Below are positions 8,659 through 16,997 of a DNA stretch of 34,416 bases, one piece after another. The notes under the pieces were generated by a model, which saw only the letters and a program-made list of their open reading frames with translations, did no database searches and was not told the DNA's origin. Origin of the DNA: Acidimicrobiaceae bacterium. Lineage in GTDB: Bacteria; Actinomycetota; Acidimicrobiia; Acidimicrobiales; Aldehydirespiratoraceae. A program made the translations under genes and the position numbers. How positions within the stretch are numbered: the stretch's first letter is position 1; each line of letters begins with the position of its first letter. The stretch is from NCBI GenBank assembly GCA_026710865.1, contig JAPOQG010000071.1, positions 1 to 34,416 of the forward strand, read 5' to 3'.

Positions 8659-10119
8659 TCATGTGGGCCTTCGCTGGTACTGGCCGTGCGGCGCTCCCAC
8701 CACCTGGCCGTCGGCCAGGATGCGCCGGCCCCGCAGCCAGACGTGACGCACCCTGCCGTCGAGCTCGTGGCCCTCGAAGGGGGTGTAGCCCTGGCTCGAC
8801 TCGGACTCGCCGGCGCGCACCACATGGCTGGCCGACGGGTCGAGCAGCGTGATGTCGGCGTCGTAGCCGACCCCGATGGTGCCCTTGGTGCCCAGCCCGA
8901 AGCGCCGGGCCGGGTTCCACGACAGCATCCGGGCCATCTCCACCAGACCCAGGCCCCGCTTGGAGCCCTCGGAGTACAGGCCGTTCAACAGGTACTCGGT
9001 GCCGCCGAAGCCGCTCTTGGCCAGCCAGATGTCGTCGGGGTTCTCGGCTGAGACCTTGGCCTCGGCCTGGCAGCAGGCGTGGTCGCTCACCACCCAGTGG
9101 GCGTCGCCGGCCAGCACGTGCTCCCACAGCACCTCCACGTCGGAGCGGGGCCGGATCGGCGGGTTCACCTTGGCCCACGGGTCGCCCGCGGTCTCGATGT
9201 CGGCCAGCAGGTGCCCCACGGTGACCTCCCGGCGGAAGTCCACGTTCTCGAAGCACCGGTCCATCCGCAGGGCGGCGTCCATGGCCTTGGCCGACGACAG
9301 GTGCAACAGGTTGATGTTGACCACCTCGGTCTCGTGGGCCAGGTACGAGGCGATCGTCACCGCCAGGCCCTCGGAGTGCGGCGGCCGGCCGGCCGAGTAG
9401 GCGGCCAGCCCCGACAGCCGGCCCTCGGCCTGGACCATCCTGGTGTAGGCGGTCATGATCTCGGCCGTCTCGCAGTGCATCGACAACGACAGCACGTCGG
9501 CCAGCTCGGGACGGTCGCGGCGCACCCCGGCCAGGCCCCGCATCACGAACTCGAAGTGGGCGAAGTCGTAGCGCTCGCCCGGCGGGATCATCAGGAAGCT
9601 GGCCTGGTCGTCGCTGGCGCCGTGCAGCCCGTGGCTGCCGTAGAACATGAAGATCTTGAACGAGGTCACCCCGTGCTCGTCGACCAGTGCGGGGATCTCG
9701 TCGATATGGGAGGCCTGCATCGGGGCCAGGTGGAAGGCGTAGTCCACGTGGCTGCGGCCCTCCATCAGCGCCAGCGCCTCGGGGAGGAAGTCGGCGTAGG
9801 GCCCGCCCCGGTTGAGGTAGTACTGGCCGGTGCGGATGTAGTTGAGCACTGTGGTCGTGCCGCCGGTGGCCGCGGCCCGGCTCTCGGTGGCTGCGTCCAC
9901 GTCCAGCGGGTTGTAGATCCCCATGTGGGTGTGGGCGTCCACCGATCCGGGGAAGGCGATGAGACCCGAGCCGTCGAACACCTCGGCCGCATCGGAGGTG
10001 GCGGCCAGACCCGCAGCGAGGTGGCTGACGCGCCCGTTGCTGATGCCGATGTCGACATCGTCGACGGTGCCGTGGTCGGGGCGGACCACCGAGGCGCCGG
10101 CGATGACGGTGTCGATCAT
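8659..10119 (-). CDS. Hydantoinase / dihydropyrimidinase / imidase family amidohydrolase
   Basis: A 486-residue cyclic-amide hydrolase of the D-hydantoinase/dihydropyrimidinase group. All binuclear metal ligands are visible: His63 and His65 in DAHTHM, Lys155 (the carboxylated lysine) in SFKIFMFY, His215 in MHCETAE, His273 in LLHLSS and Asp346 in VSDHACC. Such enzymes open cyclic ureides and cyclic imides (the imidase reaction). The ATG at 10119 has a clear GGAGG four bases upstream and overlaps the stop of the PrpD-like gene (ATGA). It is last in a four-gene minus operon. In a tetrapyrrole-degrading setting the natural substrate might be a substituted maleimide, the imide left when pyrrole rings are oxidised; hydantoin or dihydropyrimidine substrates are equally possible from sequence alone. 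Confidence 0.92.
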   Translation of the reverse strand: MIDTVIAGASVVRPDHGTVDDVDIGISNGRVSHLAAGLAATSDAAEVFDGSGLIAFPGSVDAHTHMGIYNPLDVDAATESRAAATGGTTTVLNYIRTGQYYLNRGGPYADFLPEALALMEGRSHVDYAFHLAPMQASHIDEIPALVDEHGVTSFKIFMFYGSHGLHGASDDQASFLMIPPGERYDFAHFEFVMRGLAGVRRDRPELADVLSLSMHCETAEIMTAYTRMVQAEGRLSGLAAYSAGRPPHSEGLAVTIASYLAHETEVVNINLLHLSSAKAMDAALRMDRCFENVDFRREVTVGHLLADIETAGDPWAKVNPPIRPRSDVEVLWEHVLAGDAHWVVSDHACCQAEAKVSAENPDDIWLAKSGFGGTEYLLNGLYSEGSKRGLGLVEMARMLSWNPARRFGLGTKGTIGVGYDADITLLDPSASHVVRAGESESSQGYTPFEGHELDGRVRHVWLRGRRILADGQVVGAPHGQYQRRPT

Positions 10120-11546
10120 CGGTCCTCCCCGCCGGTGCCGATGACGCTCAGCGGGTCCAGCAGGCCTTTCACCGAGGGCGAGGCGGCCACGCCGATCAGG
10201 GCCTCGTGCACCGAGCGGGCCGTCGCCGCGCTCACCAGGCCGTCGACGTTGTCGGCGTACTTGGTGGCCAGGTCCTCGTCCGACAGCGGGTCGTCGGGAC
10301 CGCCCCGGTTGGCCAGCACCTCCTCGACCAGCGTCTGGCCGCTGGTGGTGGTGACGGTCAGGCGGGCGGGGAGCTGGCTCGGGTAGATCGTCATCAGGCC
10401 GGGGTCTCCGGCCACGTCGATGCGCGCCATCAGCTCCCGCCGGGCGGGGTCGCGGGCCAGGTCGTCGCTGAAGTCGGCGAGACCCACCCCCAGGCCGTTG
10501 CCGCCGAGCAGCCCGGCGGCCACCGCGTAGGGGCCGCTGAACTGGGCGAGGTAGCCCGTGTCCGGCTGCCGTTTGGCGTCGATGGGATCGCCGATGGTGC
10601 GAACCGTGGGCGGGGCCACCTCCAGAGTGGCCGACGCCACGTCGCCGGGCCCCACGCCGCGGCGGCGCAACCCGATGGCCGCGTCGATGGCGGCGTGGGT
10701 GAAATGATTGGCCGGGTACGGCTTGTAGAAGATGCGCTCGGCCTCCCACCGCAGCCCCAGATCGGCGGTTACCGCATCTGTGTCGGCCTCTGTGCCGAGG
10801 AACGCCCGGAACAGGCCGAAGCGGCCCTCGACCGCGGTCCGCGGCCCGGTGAAGCCCCGCATCGCCAGCTGGGCCGCGGTGACCCCGGCCTTCGCCGCCC
10901 AGCCGCAGTGGAGCCGCTTGACGGTCCCGCCGGCCCGGTTGGCCTCGATGATCCCGCTGGCCATGCTGCAGGCGACGCCCATGGCGTCGGCGATGCGGTC
11001 GGCGTCGGCCCCCAGCAGGCGGGCCGCGGCCGCGGCCGACCCCACCGCCCCGCAGATCGAGGTGGCGTGCTGGCCCCGCTCGAAGTACACCGACTGGCGG
11101 GCCCGGTGGTCATAGCCACCCATGCCCAGCCGCACCGCCACCTCCAGGCCGACGGCCACCGCGTCGACGAGGGCCGCGCCGGGCGCGGTCCGCCACTCGG
11201 CCACCGCCAGCGAGGCCGGAACCACCGAGGCGCTCGGATGCAGGATCGACGGGAGGTGGGTGTCGTCGTAGTCGAGGGAGTGCGCCAGCACGCCGTTTAC
11301 GAACGCGGCCTCCGCGGCCGCCATCCCGGAGCCGGCACCGATGGCGGTCGCTTGGGCGCCGGACTCCTGCGCCAGGGCGAACCCGGTCGCGGCCCGGGAG
11401 GTGTCCAGCGGGCAGGCCCGCACCGCGATCCCCACGATGTCGACGATGCGCGCCGGGATGCCGGCCCGGATCTCCGCCGGCACCGGGCCGCCGGCCAGCT
11501 GGGCCAGCCGGACCAGGATCGGCGCCGCGGCCGCGCCCGCGCTCAT
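10116..11546 (-). CDS. MmgE/PrpD family protein (2-methylcitrate dehydratase superfamily)
   Basis: A 476-residue MmgE/PrpD family protein. The family includes 2-methylcitrate dehydratase, cis-aconitate decarboxylase and iminodisuccinate epimerase, so the reaction could be hydration/dehydration, decarboxylation or epimerisation of a polycarboxylic acid. Seen: the N-terminal helical region with HSLDYDDTHLPSILHPSAS (family landmark HxxDYDDT...HPS), then GGTVKRLHCGWAAKAG and the C-terminal YKPYPANHFTHAAIDA, all characteristic. The ATG at 11546 overlaps the cyclase stop by 4 bp, and its own stop overlaps the hydantoinase start, so the four genes are tightly coupled. It could act on a dicarboxylate formed after imide hydrolysis; that is an inference from context. 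Confidence 0.92.
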   Translation of the reverse strand: MSAGAAAAPILVRLAQLAGGPVPAEIRAGIPARIVDIVGIAVRACPLDTSRAATGFALAQESGAQATAIGAGSGMAAAEAAFVNGVLAHSLDYDDTHLPSILHPSASVVPASLAVAEWRTAPGAALVDAVAVGLEVAVRLGMGGYDHRARQSVYFERGQHATSICGAVGSAAAAARLLGADADRIADAMGVACSMASGIIEANRAGGTVKRLHCGWAAKAGVTAAQLAMRGFTGPRTAVEGRFGLFRAFLGTEADTDAVTADLGLRWEAERIFYKPYPANHFTHAAIDAAIGLRRRGVGPGDVASATLEVAPPTVRTIGDPIDAKRQPDTGYLAQFSGPYAVAAGLLGGNGLGVGLADFSDDLARDPARRELMARIDVAGDPGLMTIYPSQLPARLTVTTTSGQTLVEEVLANRGGPDDPLSDEDLATKYADNVDGLVSAATARSVHEALIGVAASPSVKGLLDPLSVIGTGGEDR

Positions 11547-12367
11547 GCCAGAGCCAGGGGTCGGGCCGGCGACCCGGTGGCGCCCACGATGTTGAGATGG
11601 GCCAGCACGAAGGCGAACTCGTGCACCCCGTCTGCGGCCAGGGCCTCGAGGTCCATTGCCTCGATGATGTTCACGCCCCGTTCCACCAGCAGCACCCGGT
11701 GCGCGGGCAGGAGTGCATGGCCCGTCCCGGCGGCCAGGCACTCGAACGCCAGGGTGTCGGCGCCGACCAGGACCGCCCCCCGGTCGGCCAGCCAGCGTGC
11801 GCCGGTCTCGCCCACGCCGGGAACGCCGGAGCTGAGGCCCTGGTAGCGCTCGACGTCATGGAAGTGGACCCCCCATCCGCTGCGCACCAGCACGGCGTCG
11901 CCGGGCCGCACCGGGGTGCCCTGGCGCTCGGCCGCCTCCTCCAACTCGGCCACGGTGATCTCGTGGCCGCCGTCGCAGCAGTCCACACCCAGCACCGCGG
12001 GAATGTCCAGCAGCACGCCCCGGCCCGCGAAGGGGGCCAGCTCGTCGATGCCCAGAGCCTCGAAGCGGCCTGTTGACTGGGCCTCGCCGGCGTCGGCGCC
12101 GCCGAACAGCAGGCCCTGGTGGCTCACGTGGGCCAGTGCGTCGACATGGGTGCCGACGTGGCAGCCGGTGGTGACCAGGTCGGCCGCGGCCGAGCCTCCG
12201 TCGGCTCTGACCCGGTCGCCGTGGCGGCGGTCCAGGCAGTGGCGGAACGGCGGATGGTTGGGGGACTGGGCCATCCCGTTGCTCATTGGGCGGCCCAGGT
12301 CGTACACGGCGGCCCGCGCGACCTGCTCGATCAAGCGGGCGGCCCTGGTGGTCGGCTCGGGGCTCAC
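11543..12367 (-). CDS. Cyclase family metal-dependent hydrolase (kynurenine formamidase-like)
   Basis: A 274-residue cyclase-family protein (the group containing bacterial kynurenine formamidase and isatin hydrolase). The metal-binding signature HxGTHxDxxxH is intact: His70, His74, Asp76 and His80 in CHVGTHVDALAH. These enzymes hydrolyse amide or lactam-like bonds using a divalent metal. The GTG start at 12367 overlaps the stop of the upstream CoA-transferase (GTGA), and its stop overlaps the PrpD-like start. The open frame continues about 100 codons upstream, but those residues are low-complexity arginine-rich shadow of the CoA-transferase. Isatin-hydrolase-like opening of an oxidised pyrrole lactam would fit the neighbourhood, but no residue fixes the substrate. 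Confidence 0.9.
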   Translation of the reverse strand: MSPEPTTRAARLIEQVARAAVYDLGRPMSNGMAQSPNHPPFRHCLDRRHGDRVRADGGSAAADLVTTGCHVGTHVDALAHVSHQGLLFGGADAGEAQSTGRFEALGIDELAPFAGRGVLLDIPAVLGVDCCDGGHEITVAELEEAAERQGTPVRPGDAVLVRSGWGVHFHDVERYQGLSSGVPGVGETGARWLADRGAVLVGADTLAFECLAAGTGHALLPAHRVLLVERGVNIIEAMDLEALAADGVHEFAFVLAHLNIVGATGSPARPLALA

Positions 12368-13554
12368 GCCACCACTCCGGCGGCGCGCAGGGAACCGACG
12401 CGCTCGGCGCTCACGCCGGCCTCGGCCAGCACTTCGTCGGTGTCGGCGCCCAGTGCCCGTCCGGTGTGGCGGACCGCCCCTGGCGTGGCCGACAGGCCGA
12501 AGAGCATGTTCTGCATCCGGATCGTTCCCAGATCGGGGTCCTCGACCGCGGCGACCGCACCGCGGGCCTGCACCTGGGGATCGTTCACGTACTGGGCGGC
12601 GTCGTACACCGGTGCCAGCGCCACCTCGGCCTCGGTGAAGGCCTCGACCGCCTCGGCCAGCGAGCGGGAGCCGATCCACGACGCCACCGCCTCGTCTATC
12701 TCATCGGCGTGGGCGGCCCGGCCCGCGCCCGACGAGAACCACGGCCGGCGGGCCAGGTCGCCGCGGCCGACCAGCTCCATCGTGCGGCGGGCCACCGCGT
12801 CGGCGCTGCTGGACACGGCCACCCACCGGCCGTCGGCGGTGCGGTAAGTGTTGCGGGGGGCGTTGTTGGTCGAGCGGTTGCCCGAGCGGGTCGGAATGCG
12901 GCCGGTCTGGTCCCACTCCACGATGTGGGGGCCGAGGGCCATGGCCAGCGGCTCCAGGATGGCCAGGTCGACCACCTGGCCCTCGCCGGTGGCGCGGCGG
13001 TGGTACAGGGCCATCATCACCGCGGCCACCCCGCTGATGCCCGCGACACTGTCGGCCAGGCCGAACGGGGGCAGGGTGGGGGGCCCGTCGGCGGTGCCGG
13101 TCATGTGGGCGAAGCCGCTCATCGCCTCGATCAGCGTCCCGAACGCCGGCCGCCGGGCATAGGGGCCGGCCTGGCCGAAGCCGGTGACCCGGCACAGCAC
13201 CAGGCCGGGGCGCCGCTCGGAGAGGACCTCCCAGCCCAGCCCCCAGCGCTCGAGCGTGCCCGGCCGGAAGTTCTCGATCACCACGTCGGCGCTGCCCACC
13301 AGTTGAAGGAAGATCTCGGCGCCGTCGGGATGGCTCAGGTCCAGGCCCACGCAGCGCTTGTTGCGGCCCACCATCTTGAACCACAGCCCGTGGCCGTCGC
13401 GGTGGGGGCCGTGGTTGCGCAGGCTGTCGCCCCGCTCGGGGTGCTCGACCTTGAGCACGTCGGCCCCGAAGTCGGCCATGATCTGGCCGATCAGCGGCCC
13501 GGCCAGCACGGTGGACGCATCGATGACCCGCAGGTCCGACAGGGGCCCGCTCAT
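12364..13554 (-). CDS. CaiB/BaiF class III CoA-transferase (second copy)
   Basis: A 396-residue class III CoA-transferase, first gene of a four-gene minus operon. Landmarks: LSDLRVIDASTVLAGPLIG, ADFGADVLKVEHPERGD, VIENFRPGTLERWG, TGFGQAGPYARRPAFG and the catalytic-position Asp168 in FGLADSVAG. It has the same layout as the CoA-transferase at 6454-7647, but the two are clearly diverged. The ATG at 13554 is preferred; a TTG seven codons upstream (13575) is an alternative. The start lies only 2 bp from a predicted IclR operator (13557-13581), so repressor bound there would block the promoter or leader of the whole operon. The acid it activates is unknown; a dicarboxylate from imide breakdown is the contextual guess. 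Confidence 0.92.
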   Translation of the reverse strand: MSGPLSDLRVIDASTVLAGPLIGQIMADFGADVLKVEHPERGDSLRNHGPHRDGHGLWFKMVGRNKRCVGLDLSHPDGAEIFLQLVGSADVVIENFRPGTLERWGLGWEVLSERRPGLVLCRVTGFGQAGPYARRPAFGTLIEAMSGFAHMTGTADGPPTLPPFGLADSVAGISGVAAVMMALYHRRATGEGQVVDLAILEPLAMALGPHIVEWDQTGRIPTRSGNRSTNNAPRNTYRTADGRWVAVSSSADAVARRTMELVGRGDLARRPWFSSGAGRAAHADEIDEAVASWIGSRSLAEAVEAFTEAEVALAPVYDAAQYVNDPQVQARGAVAAVEDPDLGTIRMQNMLFGLSATPGAVRHTGRALGADTDEVLAEAGVSAERVGSLRAAGVVA

Positions 13555-13556
13555 GC

Positions 13557-13581
13557 GGAACGCTGTTTCTCCCAAAGGAAC
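13557..13581. promoter_or_regulatory. Predicted IclR operator, site 1 (three half-sites)
   Basis: The sequence reads GGAAC-GCT-GTTTC-TCCCAAA-GGAAC, matching GRAAC-N3-GTTYC-N7-GGAAC. The same 25-bp arrangement occurs at 17036 and 24319. It lies in the divergent gap between the CoA-transferase operon (-) and the IclR gene (+), 2 bp from the CoA-transferase ATG. A matching motif in front of three gene pairs, one containing the regulator itself, points to the IclR protein as binder; binding is inferred. Confidence 0.72.
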
Positions 13582-13597
13582 ACGGGGCTAGTGTTCC
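13577..13597. promoter_or_regulatory. Second overlapping palindrome at operator site 1
   Basis: A perfect inverted repeat, GGAACAC-N7-GTGTTCC, shares its left arm with the last half-site of operator 1. Its right arm, CTAGTGTTCC, is the reverse complement of the GGAACACTAG that ends operator 2 (17056-17065). The autoregulatory locus therefore has four half-sites rather than three, which could allow two dimers to bind. Confidence 0.55.
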
Positions 13598-13632
13598 TCA
13601 TCGACACCCTTGATGGCAACCAGTCGAGTGAT

Positions 13633-14448
13633 ATGGACACTCCCATGAGCGAACCGTCAGCCGGATCGGGCCAAGCCTCGGGCTCCGGCCGCAGCGTGGC
13701 CGCCATCGACAGGGCGCTGGAGGTGCTGTTCCTGTTCTCGCGGGCGTCGGGCACGCTGGGAGTCACCGAGATCTCGCGGGAGCTCGGCGTGTCCAAGGCG
13801 GTGGTGCACCGGATCCTGGCCTCGCTGTGCGAGCGCAGCCTGCTGGTCGCCGACCCTCGCAGCCGCCGGTACGGGCTCGGGCCCGCAGTGATGGAGCTGG
13901 CCGCCGCCTACCGCGACCAGCTCGACGTGCGGACGCTGGCCATCGACGAGATGCGGCGGCTCAGCGCCGAGACCGACGAGACCGCCACCCTGTCGGTTCG
14001 CTACGGCGACCGCCGGGTGTACGTCGACCAGATCACCCCGCCGCGCGAGGTGAAGATGACGGTGCCCATCGGAGGGTCGTTCCCGCTGCACGCCGGCGCG
14101 TCGTCCAAGGCGTTCCTGGCCTGGCTCACCGGCGCCGAGATCGACCGCTACCTGGCCGACAACCCGCTGGACGCCCTGACCGACGCCACCGTCGTGTCGG
14201 TCGGCGAGCTCAGATCCGAACTGGAGGGCATCCGCACCCAGGGCTTCGCGCTGTCGTTCGGCGAGCGGCAGGACGACGCCGGCTCCGTGGCCGCCCCGAT
14301 CCTCGACCACAACGGCGAGCCGGTGGCGGTCATCAGCGTGTGCGGGCCGATCTACCGCTTCCGCAACAAGATCGGTCCCGCCTCCGCCGGCGTGATGGAG
14401 ACCACCCGGGCGCTCTCGGCCAAGCTCGGCGCCCAGCCCGTTGCCTGA
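13633..14448 (+). CDS. IclR family transcriptional regulator
   Basis: About 271 residues, the normal size for IclR regulators. Seen: an N-terminal winged helix-turn-helix (LGVTEISRELGVSKAVVHRILASL, then the wing LVADPRSRRYGLG) and a C-terminal effector-binding domain (PREVKMTVPIGGSFPLHAGASSKAFLAW; QGFALSFGERQDDAGSVAAPI). Two close ATG codons, 13633 and 13645, are both in frame and neither has a strong ribosome-binding site; I chose the first, which has a nearby GAG. It is transcribed divergently from the CoA-transferase operon across operators 13557-13597, suggesting autoregulation. Its stop overlaps the TTG start of the carbon-nitrogen hydrolase. It is the only transcription factor in the window and the natural candidate to control all three operator sites. 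The effector is unknown; a catabolic intermediate is usual for the family. Confidence 0.93.
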   Translation: MDTPMSEPSAGSGQASGSGRSVAAIDRALEVLFLFSRASGTLGVTEISRELGVSKAVVHRILASLCERSLLVADPRSRRYGLGPAVMELAAAYRDQLDVRTLAIDEMRRLSAETDETATLSVRYGDRRVYVDQITPPREVKMTVPIGGSFPLHAGASSKAFLAWLTGAEIDRYLADNPLDALTDATVVSVGELRSELEGIRTQGFALSFGERQDDAGSVAAPILDHNGEPVAVISVCGPIYRFRNKIGPASAGVMETTRALSAKLGAQPVA

Positions 14449-16147
14449 GAGCGAGCGCGCGCTGCACCGCCTGCGGGTGGCCGCCGCGCAGTTCGCGGTC
14501 GGCACCGACGTCGACGCCAATCTGGCCGTGTGCGTGCGGATGCTCGACGCGGCCGCGGCCGAAGGCGCTCAGCTGGTCGTGCTGCCCGAGTTCTGCAACC
14601 ACCTGTCGGTGTACGACAGCGCCGACCACTGCCGGGCGGTGGCCGTGCCGCTGGACGGCGACTGGCTGGGCGCGCTGGCCCGGCGGGCCGCCCACCACGG
14701 CATCTACGCGGCCCTGGCGGTGACCGTGCCCCGGGCCGGCGGCCGGGTGACGGTCACCAGCGTGCTGGTCGGCCCCGACGGTGAGATCATCGCGACCGCC
14801 GACAAGCAGATGCTCATGGGCAACGAGCGGGCCCGTCTGAGCGCGGGGCAGAGCCCCAGCACGGTGGCCGGCACCGTGTTCGGGCCGGTCGGGCTCTACG
14901 CGTGCATGGACGGCGTGACCTTCGAGACGCCCCGCGCCCTGGCGGTGAGCGGCGCCCGGCTGCTGTGCAACAGCCTCAACTCCTTCGCCCGCGACGAGGC
15001 GAGCCTGCACGTTCCGGTGCGGGCCGCGGAGAACGGCGTGTTCGTGGCGGCGGCCAACAAGGTCGGCTCGCTGCTGCCCGCCGACCGGATCGCCGACTTC
15101 AGCACGGCGCTGGGGGTTCCCGCCGAGGCCCTGGCGGGCGCGGGGGAGAGCCAGATCGTCGACCCCGACGGCACGGTGCTGGCCAAGGCCCCGTCGGCTG
15201 GAGAGGCGGTGATTGTGGCCGACATCGACCTGTCGCGCAGCCGACCGGAGCGGCTGGGCGGCCGCAGGCCCCGGGTGTACGGCCCGCTGGCGAGGCCCGG
15301 CACGGCTGCCCCGGCGCCGGCGGCGATGTCCAGCGTGACGGTCGCCTGCGTGCCCGGAGCACACCAGCACCCGGAGCTGATCTCAGAGGCCCTACAGGCC
15401 TCGGAGCTGATCGGGGAGGCCATGCCGGACCCGGTTGTACGGCCCGCTGGCGAGGCCCTGCAGGCCTCGGAGCTGATCGGGGAGGCCTTCGACGCAGGCG
15501 CTCTGCTGGTGGTGCTGCCCGAGTTGACTCCCGTGCCCGGCATCCCCGCCGGGGTGCTGGTGGTCACTACCGCCGAGCGCGACGGCGGCCATGTGGGCCA
15601 GGTGTGGACCTCCGGCGGGCTGGTCCACGAGCAGGCCCAGATCCACCGTTGTGACCGCCACCCGGACGTGACCCGGCTGGGGGACCGGATCAGCCTCCAC
15701 CGCACGCCGTTCGGCGACATGGCCGTGATCGTGGGCGACGACCACCGCCACCCCGAGACCATCCGGCTGGCCGCGGTGGCCGGCGCCCGCCTGGTGGCGG
15801 TGTGCTGGCAGCCCGAGCACCGCTGGGAATGCGACCTGGCCCTGCTGGAGCGGGCCGCCGAGAACAGGGTCAGTCTGGCCGCGTGCGCACCGCCGGGGCC
15901 GCTGGCGGCCACGATGCTGCTCGACCCCCCGGCCGACTCGCTGTGGAACCCCGGCCGCACGCAACCCTTCGACGGGACCATCAACGCCCCGGCGTGCCTG
16001 CGAGCCGCCCCCGGCGACGGCTTGCTGGTCGGGACCCTGCATCCCGGCCGGGCCATCAACCGGGAAGTCTCCAAGGACACCGACCTGGTCGGGGGCCGGT
16101 CCCTGGCCGCGGCCGCCGTGCTGGCCCAGCCAGGCGCTCCGGTCTAG
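14441..16147 (+). CDS. Tandem carbon-nitrogen hydrolase (nitrilase superfamily), second domain inactive
   Basis: A 568-residue protein with two nitrilase-superfamily domains. The first (about residues 10-285) has the full Glu-Lys-Cys triad: Glu50 in VVLPEFCNH, Lys122 in TADKQMLMGNER and Cys155 in GLYACMDGVTFE. The second (about 300-560) keeps the glutamate in VVLPELTPVP, but the lysine position is IHRCDRHP and the cysteine position reads VIVGDDHRHPE, so it is probably non-catalytic. The family hydrolyses amides or nitriles. The linker carries an in-frame 66-bp duplication (see the repeat at 15276-15487). The TTG start at 14441 overlaps the IclR stop by 8 bp; no other start preserves the first strand. 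It is probably co-transcribed with the regulator. An amidase role on a half-amide intermediate is an inference. Confidence 0.88.
   Translation: MPESERALHRLRVAAAQFAVGTDVDANLAVCVRMLDAAAAEGAQLVVLPEFCNHLSVYDSADHCRAVAVPLDGDWLGALARRAAHHGIYAALAVTVPRAGGRVTVTSVLVGPDGEIIATADKQMLMGNERARLSAGQSPSTVAGTVFGPVGLYACMDGVTFETPRALAVSGARLLCNSLNSFARDEASLHVPVRAAENGVFVAAANKVGSLLPADRIADFSTALGVPAEALAGAGESQIVDPDGTVLAKAPSAGEAVIVADIDLSRSRPERLGGRRPRVYGPLARPGTAAPAPAAMSSVTVACVPGAHQHPELISEALQASELIGEAMPDPVVRPAGEALQASELIGEAFDAGALLVVLPELTPVPGIPAGVLVVTTAERDGGHVGQVWTSGGLVHEQAQIHRCDRHPDVTRLGDRISLHRTPFGDMAVIVGDDHRHPETIRLAAVAGARLVAVCWQPEHRWECDLALLERAAENRVSLAACAPPGPLAATMLLDPPADSLWNPGRTQPFDGTINAPACLRAAPGDGLLVGTLHPGRAINREVSKDTDLVGGRSLAAAAVLAQPGAPV
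15276..15487 (+). repeat. Nested direct repeats in the linker of the carbon-nitrogen hydrolase
   Basis: Two repeat pairs lie inside the gene. A 36-bp unit at 15386-15421 recurs at 15452-15487 with one mismatch (offset 66 bp, encoding EALQASELIGEA twice). A 23-bp unit at 15276-15298 (beginning tgtacggcccgctgg) recurs exactly at 15436-15458. The second copies overlap each other, so the linker seems to have grown by at least two duplication events, and the reading frame was kept. Confidence 0.9.
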
Positions 16148-16962
16148 CGCTCGAGCACCCGGGCCAGCACTGACCGGGCCTGGCGCAGCACGGGAGCGTC
16201 GATGAATCGGCCGTCGAGAACCGCGACCTCCCGACCCTTGGCCGCGGCAGCCTCGAAGGCGGCCACGACGGCCTCGGCCTGGGTGATCTCGTCCTCCGAC
16301 GGCGTGAAGGCCGCGTTCACCGCGGCCACCTGCTTGGGGTGGATCACCGCCCGCCCGCCGAAGCCGTGACGGCGCAGCGACTCGCTGGTGGCGACCAGCC
16401 CCTCGTCGTCGTTGAGGTCCAGGTGCACCGGCCCGCTCGGCGCGTCCAGGCCTCGACCCACCGACGCCACCACCACCCGGGTGCGGATCGGCCACATCTC
16501 CAGCGCGTCGGCGGAGGGCTGCATGCCCATGTCGGCGGCCAGGTCGGCCTCGCCGAGGCTGAGGCGCACGACGCCGGGAACCGCGGCGATCTCGTATATC
16601 TCGGCCACGCCCACCGCCGACTCGATGAGGGCCATGACGGCGCAGCCGCCGAAGCCGGCCGCGCAGGCGGCCGGATCGGCCTTGGGCACGACCACCCCGG
16701 CCAGGCAGATGCCGTCGTCGACCAGCGACCGGACCATTGCGGCGTCGCGGTCGAGGAGGTCGGGACGGTTGTTGACCCGCACCCACGCCGGGGCGCCGGA
16801 GTTGGCCCGCAACCAGGCCGCCACCGCCTCCCGGGCGGCGGGCTTGGCCGCCTCGGCCACCGCGTCCTCCAGATCGCAGATGACCGCGTCGGCCCCCGAG
16901 GCCAGGGCCTTGTCGAAACGCTCGGGGGTGTCGCCGGGAACGTACAGAAAGGTGCGGGTCAT
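16144..16962 (-). CDS. CitE-like HpcH/HpaI family lyase (citrate/malyl/citramalyl-CoA lyase type)
   Basis: A 272-residue CitE-type TIM-barrel lyase. Seen: FLYVPGDTPERF, the metal-region ICDLEDAV (Asp30 to Asp33), WVRVNN (substrate arginine near 62), Glu114 in ALIESAVG, Asp140 in LGEADLAADMG and AVIHPKQV. The family makes or breaks C-C bonds next to CoA thioesters, for example (S)-citramalyl-CoA to acetyl-CoA and pyruvate. The ATG at 16962 has AAGGAG about 11 bases upstream. It converges on the carbon-nitrogen hydrolase, and both genes take their stop codon from the same CTAG at 16144-16147. It is divergent from the RCCR-like gene across operator 2, so it belongs to the proposed regulon. It fits as a final cleavage step after CoA activation; the exact substrate is unknown. 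Confidence 0.92.
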   Translation of the reverse strand: MTRTFLYVPGDTPERFDKALASGADAVICDLEDAVAEAAKPAAREAVAAWLRANSGAPAWVRVNNRPDLLDRDAAMVRSLVDDGICLAGVVVPKADPAACAAGFGGCAVMALIESAVGVAEIYEIAAVPGVVRLSLGEADLAADMGMQPSADALEMWPIRTRVVVASVGRGLDAPSGPVHLDLNDDEGLVATSESLRRHGFGGRAVIHPKQVAAVNAAFTPSEDEITQAEAVVAAFEAAAAKGREVAVLDGRFIDAPVLRQARSVLARVLER

Positions 16963-16997
16963 GGCGGCATCGGCTCCTTGCGGCCGGCTTCGGGAGG

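Noticed and set aside
8633-8659. Hairpin between the lyase and hydantoinase stops
   Set aside because: AGCGCG and CGCGCT can pair over a 15-base loop, but a 6-bp GC stem is expected by chance at this base composition and there is no T-run.
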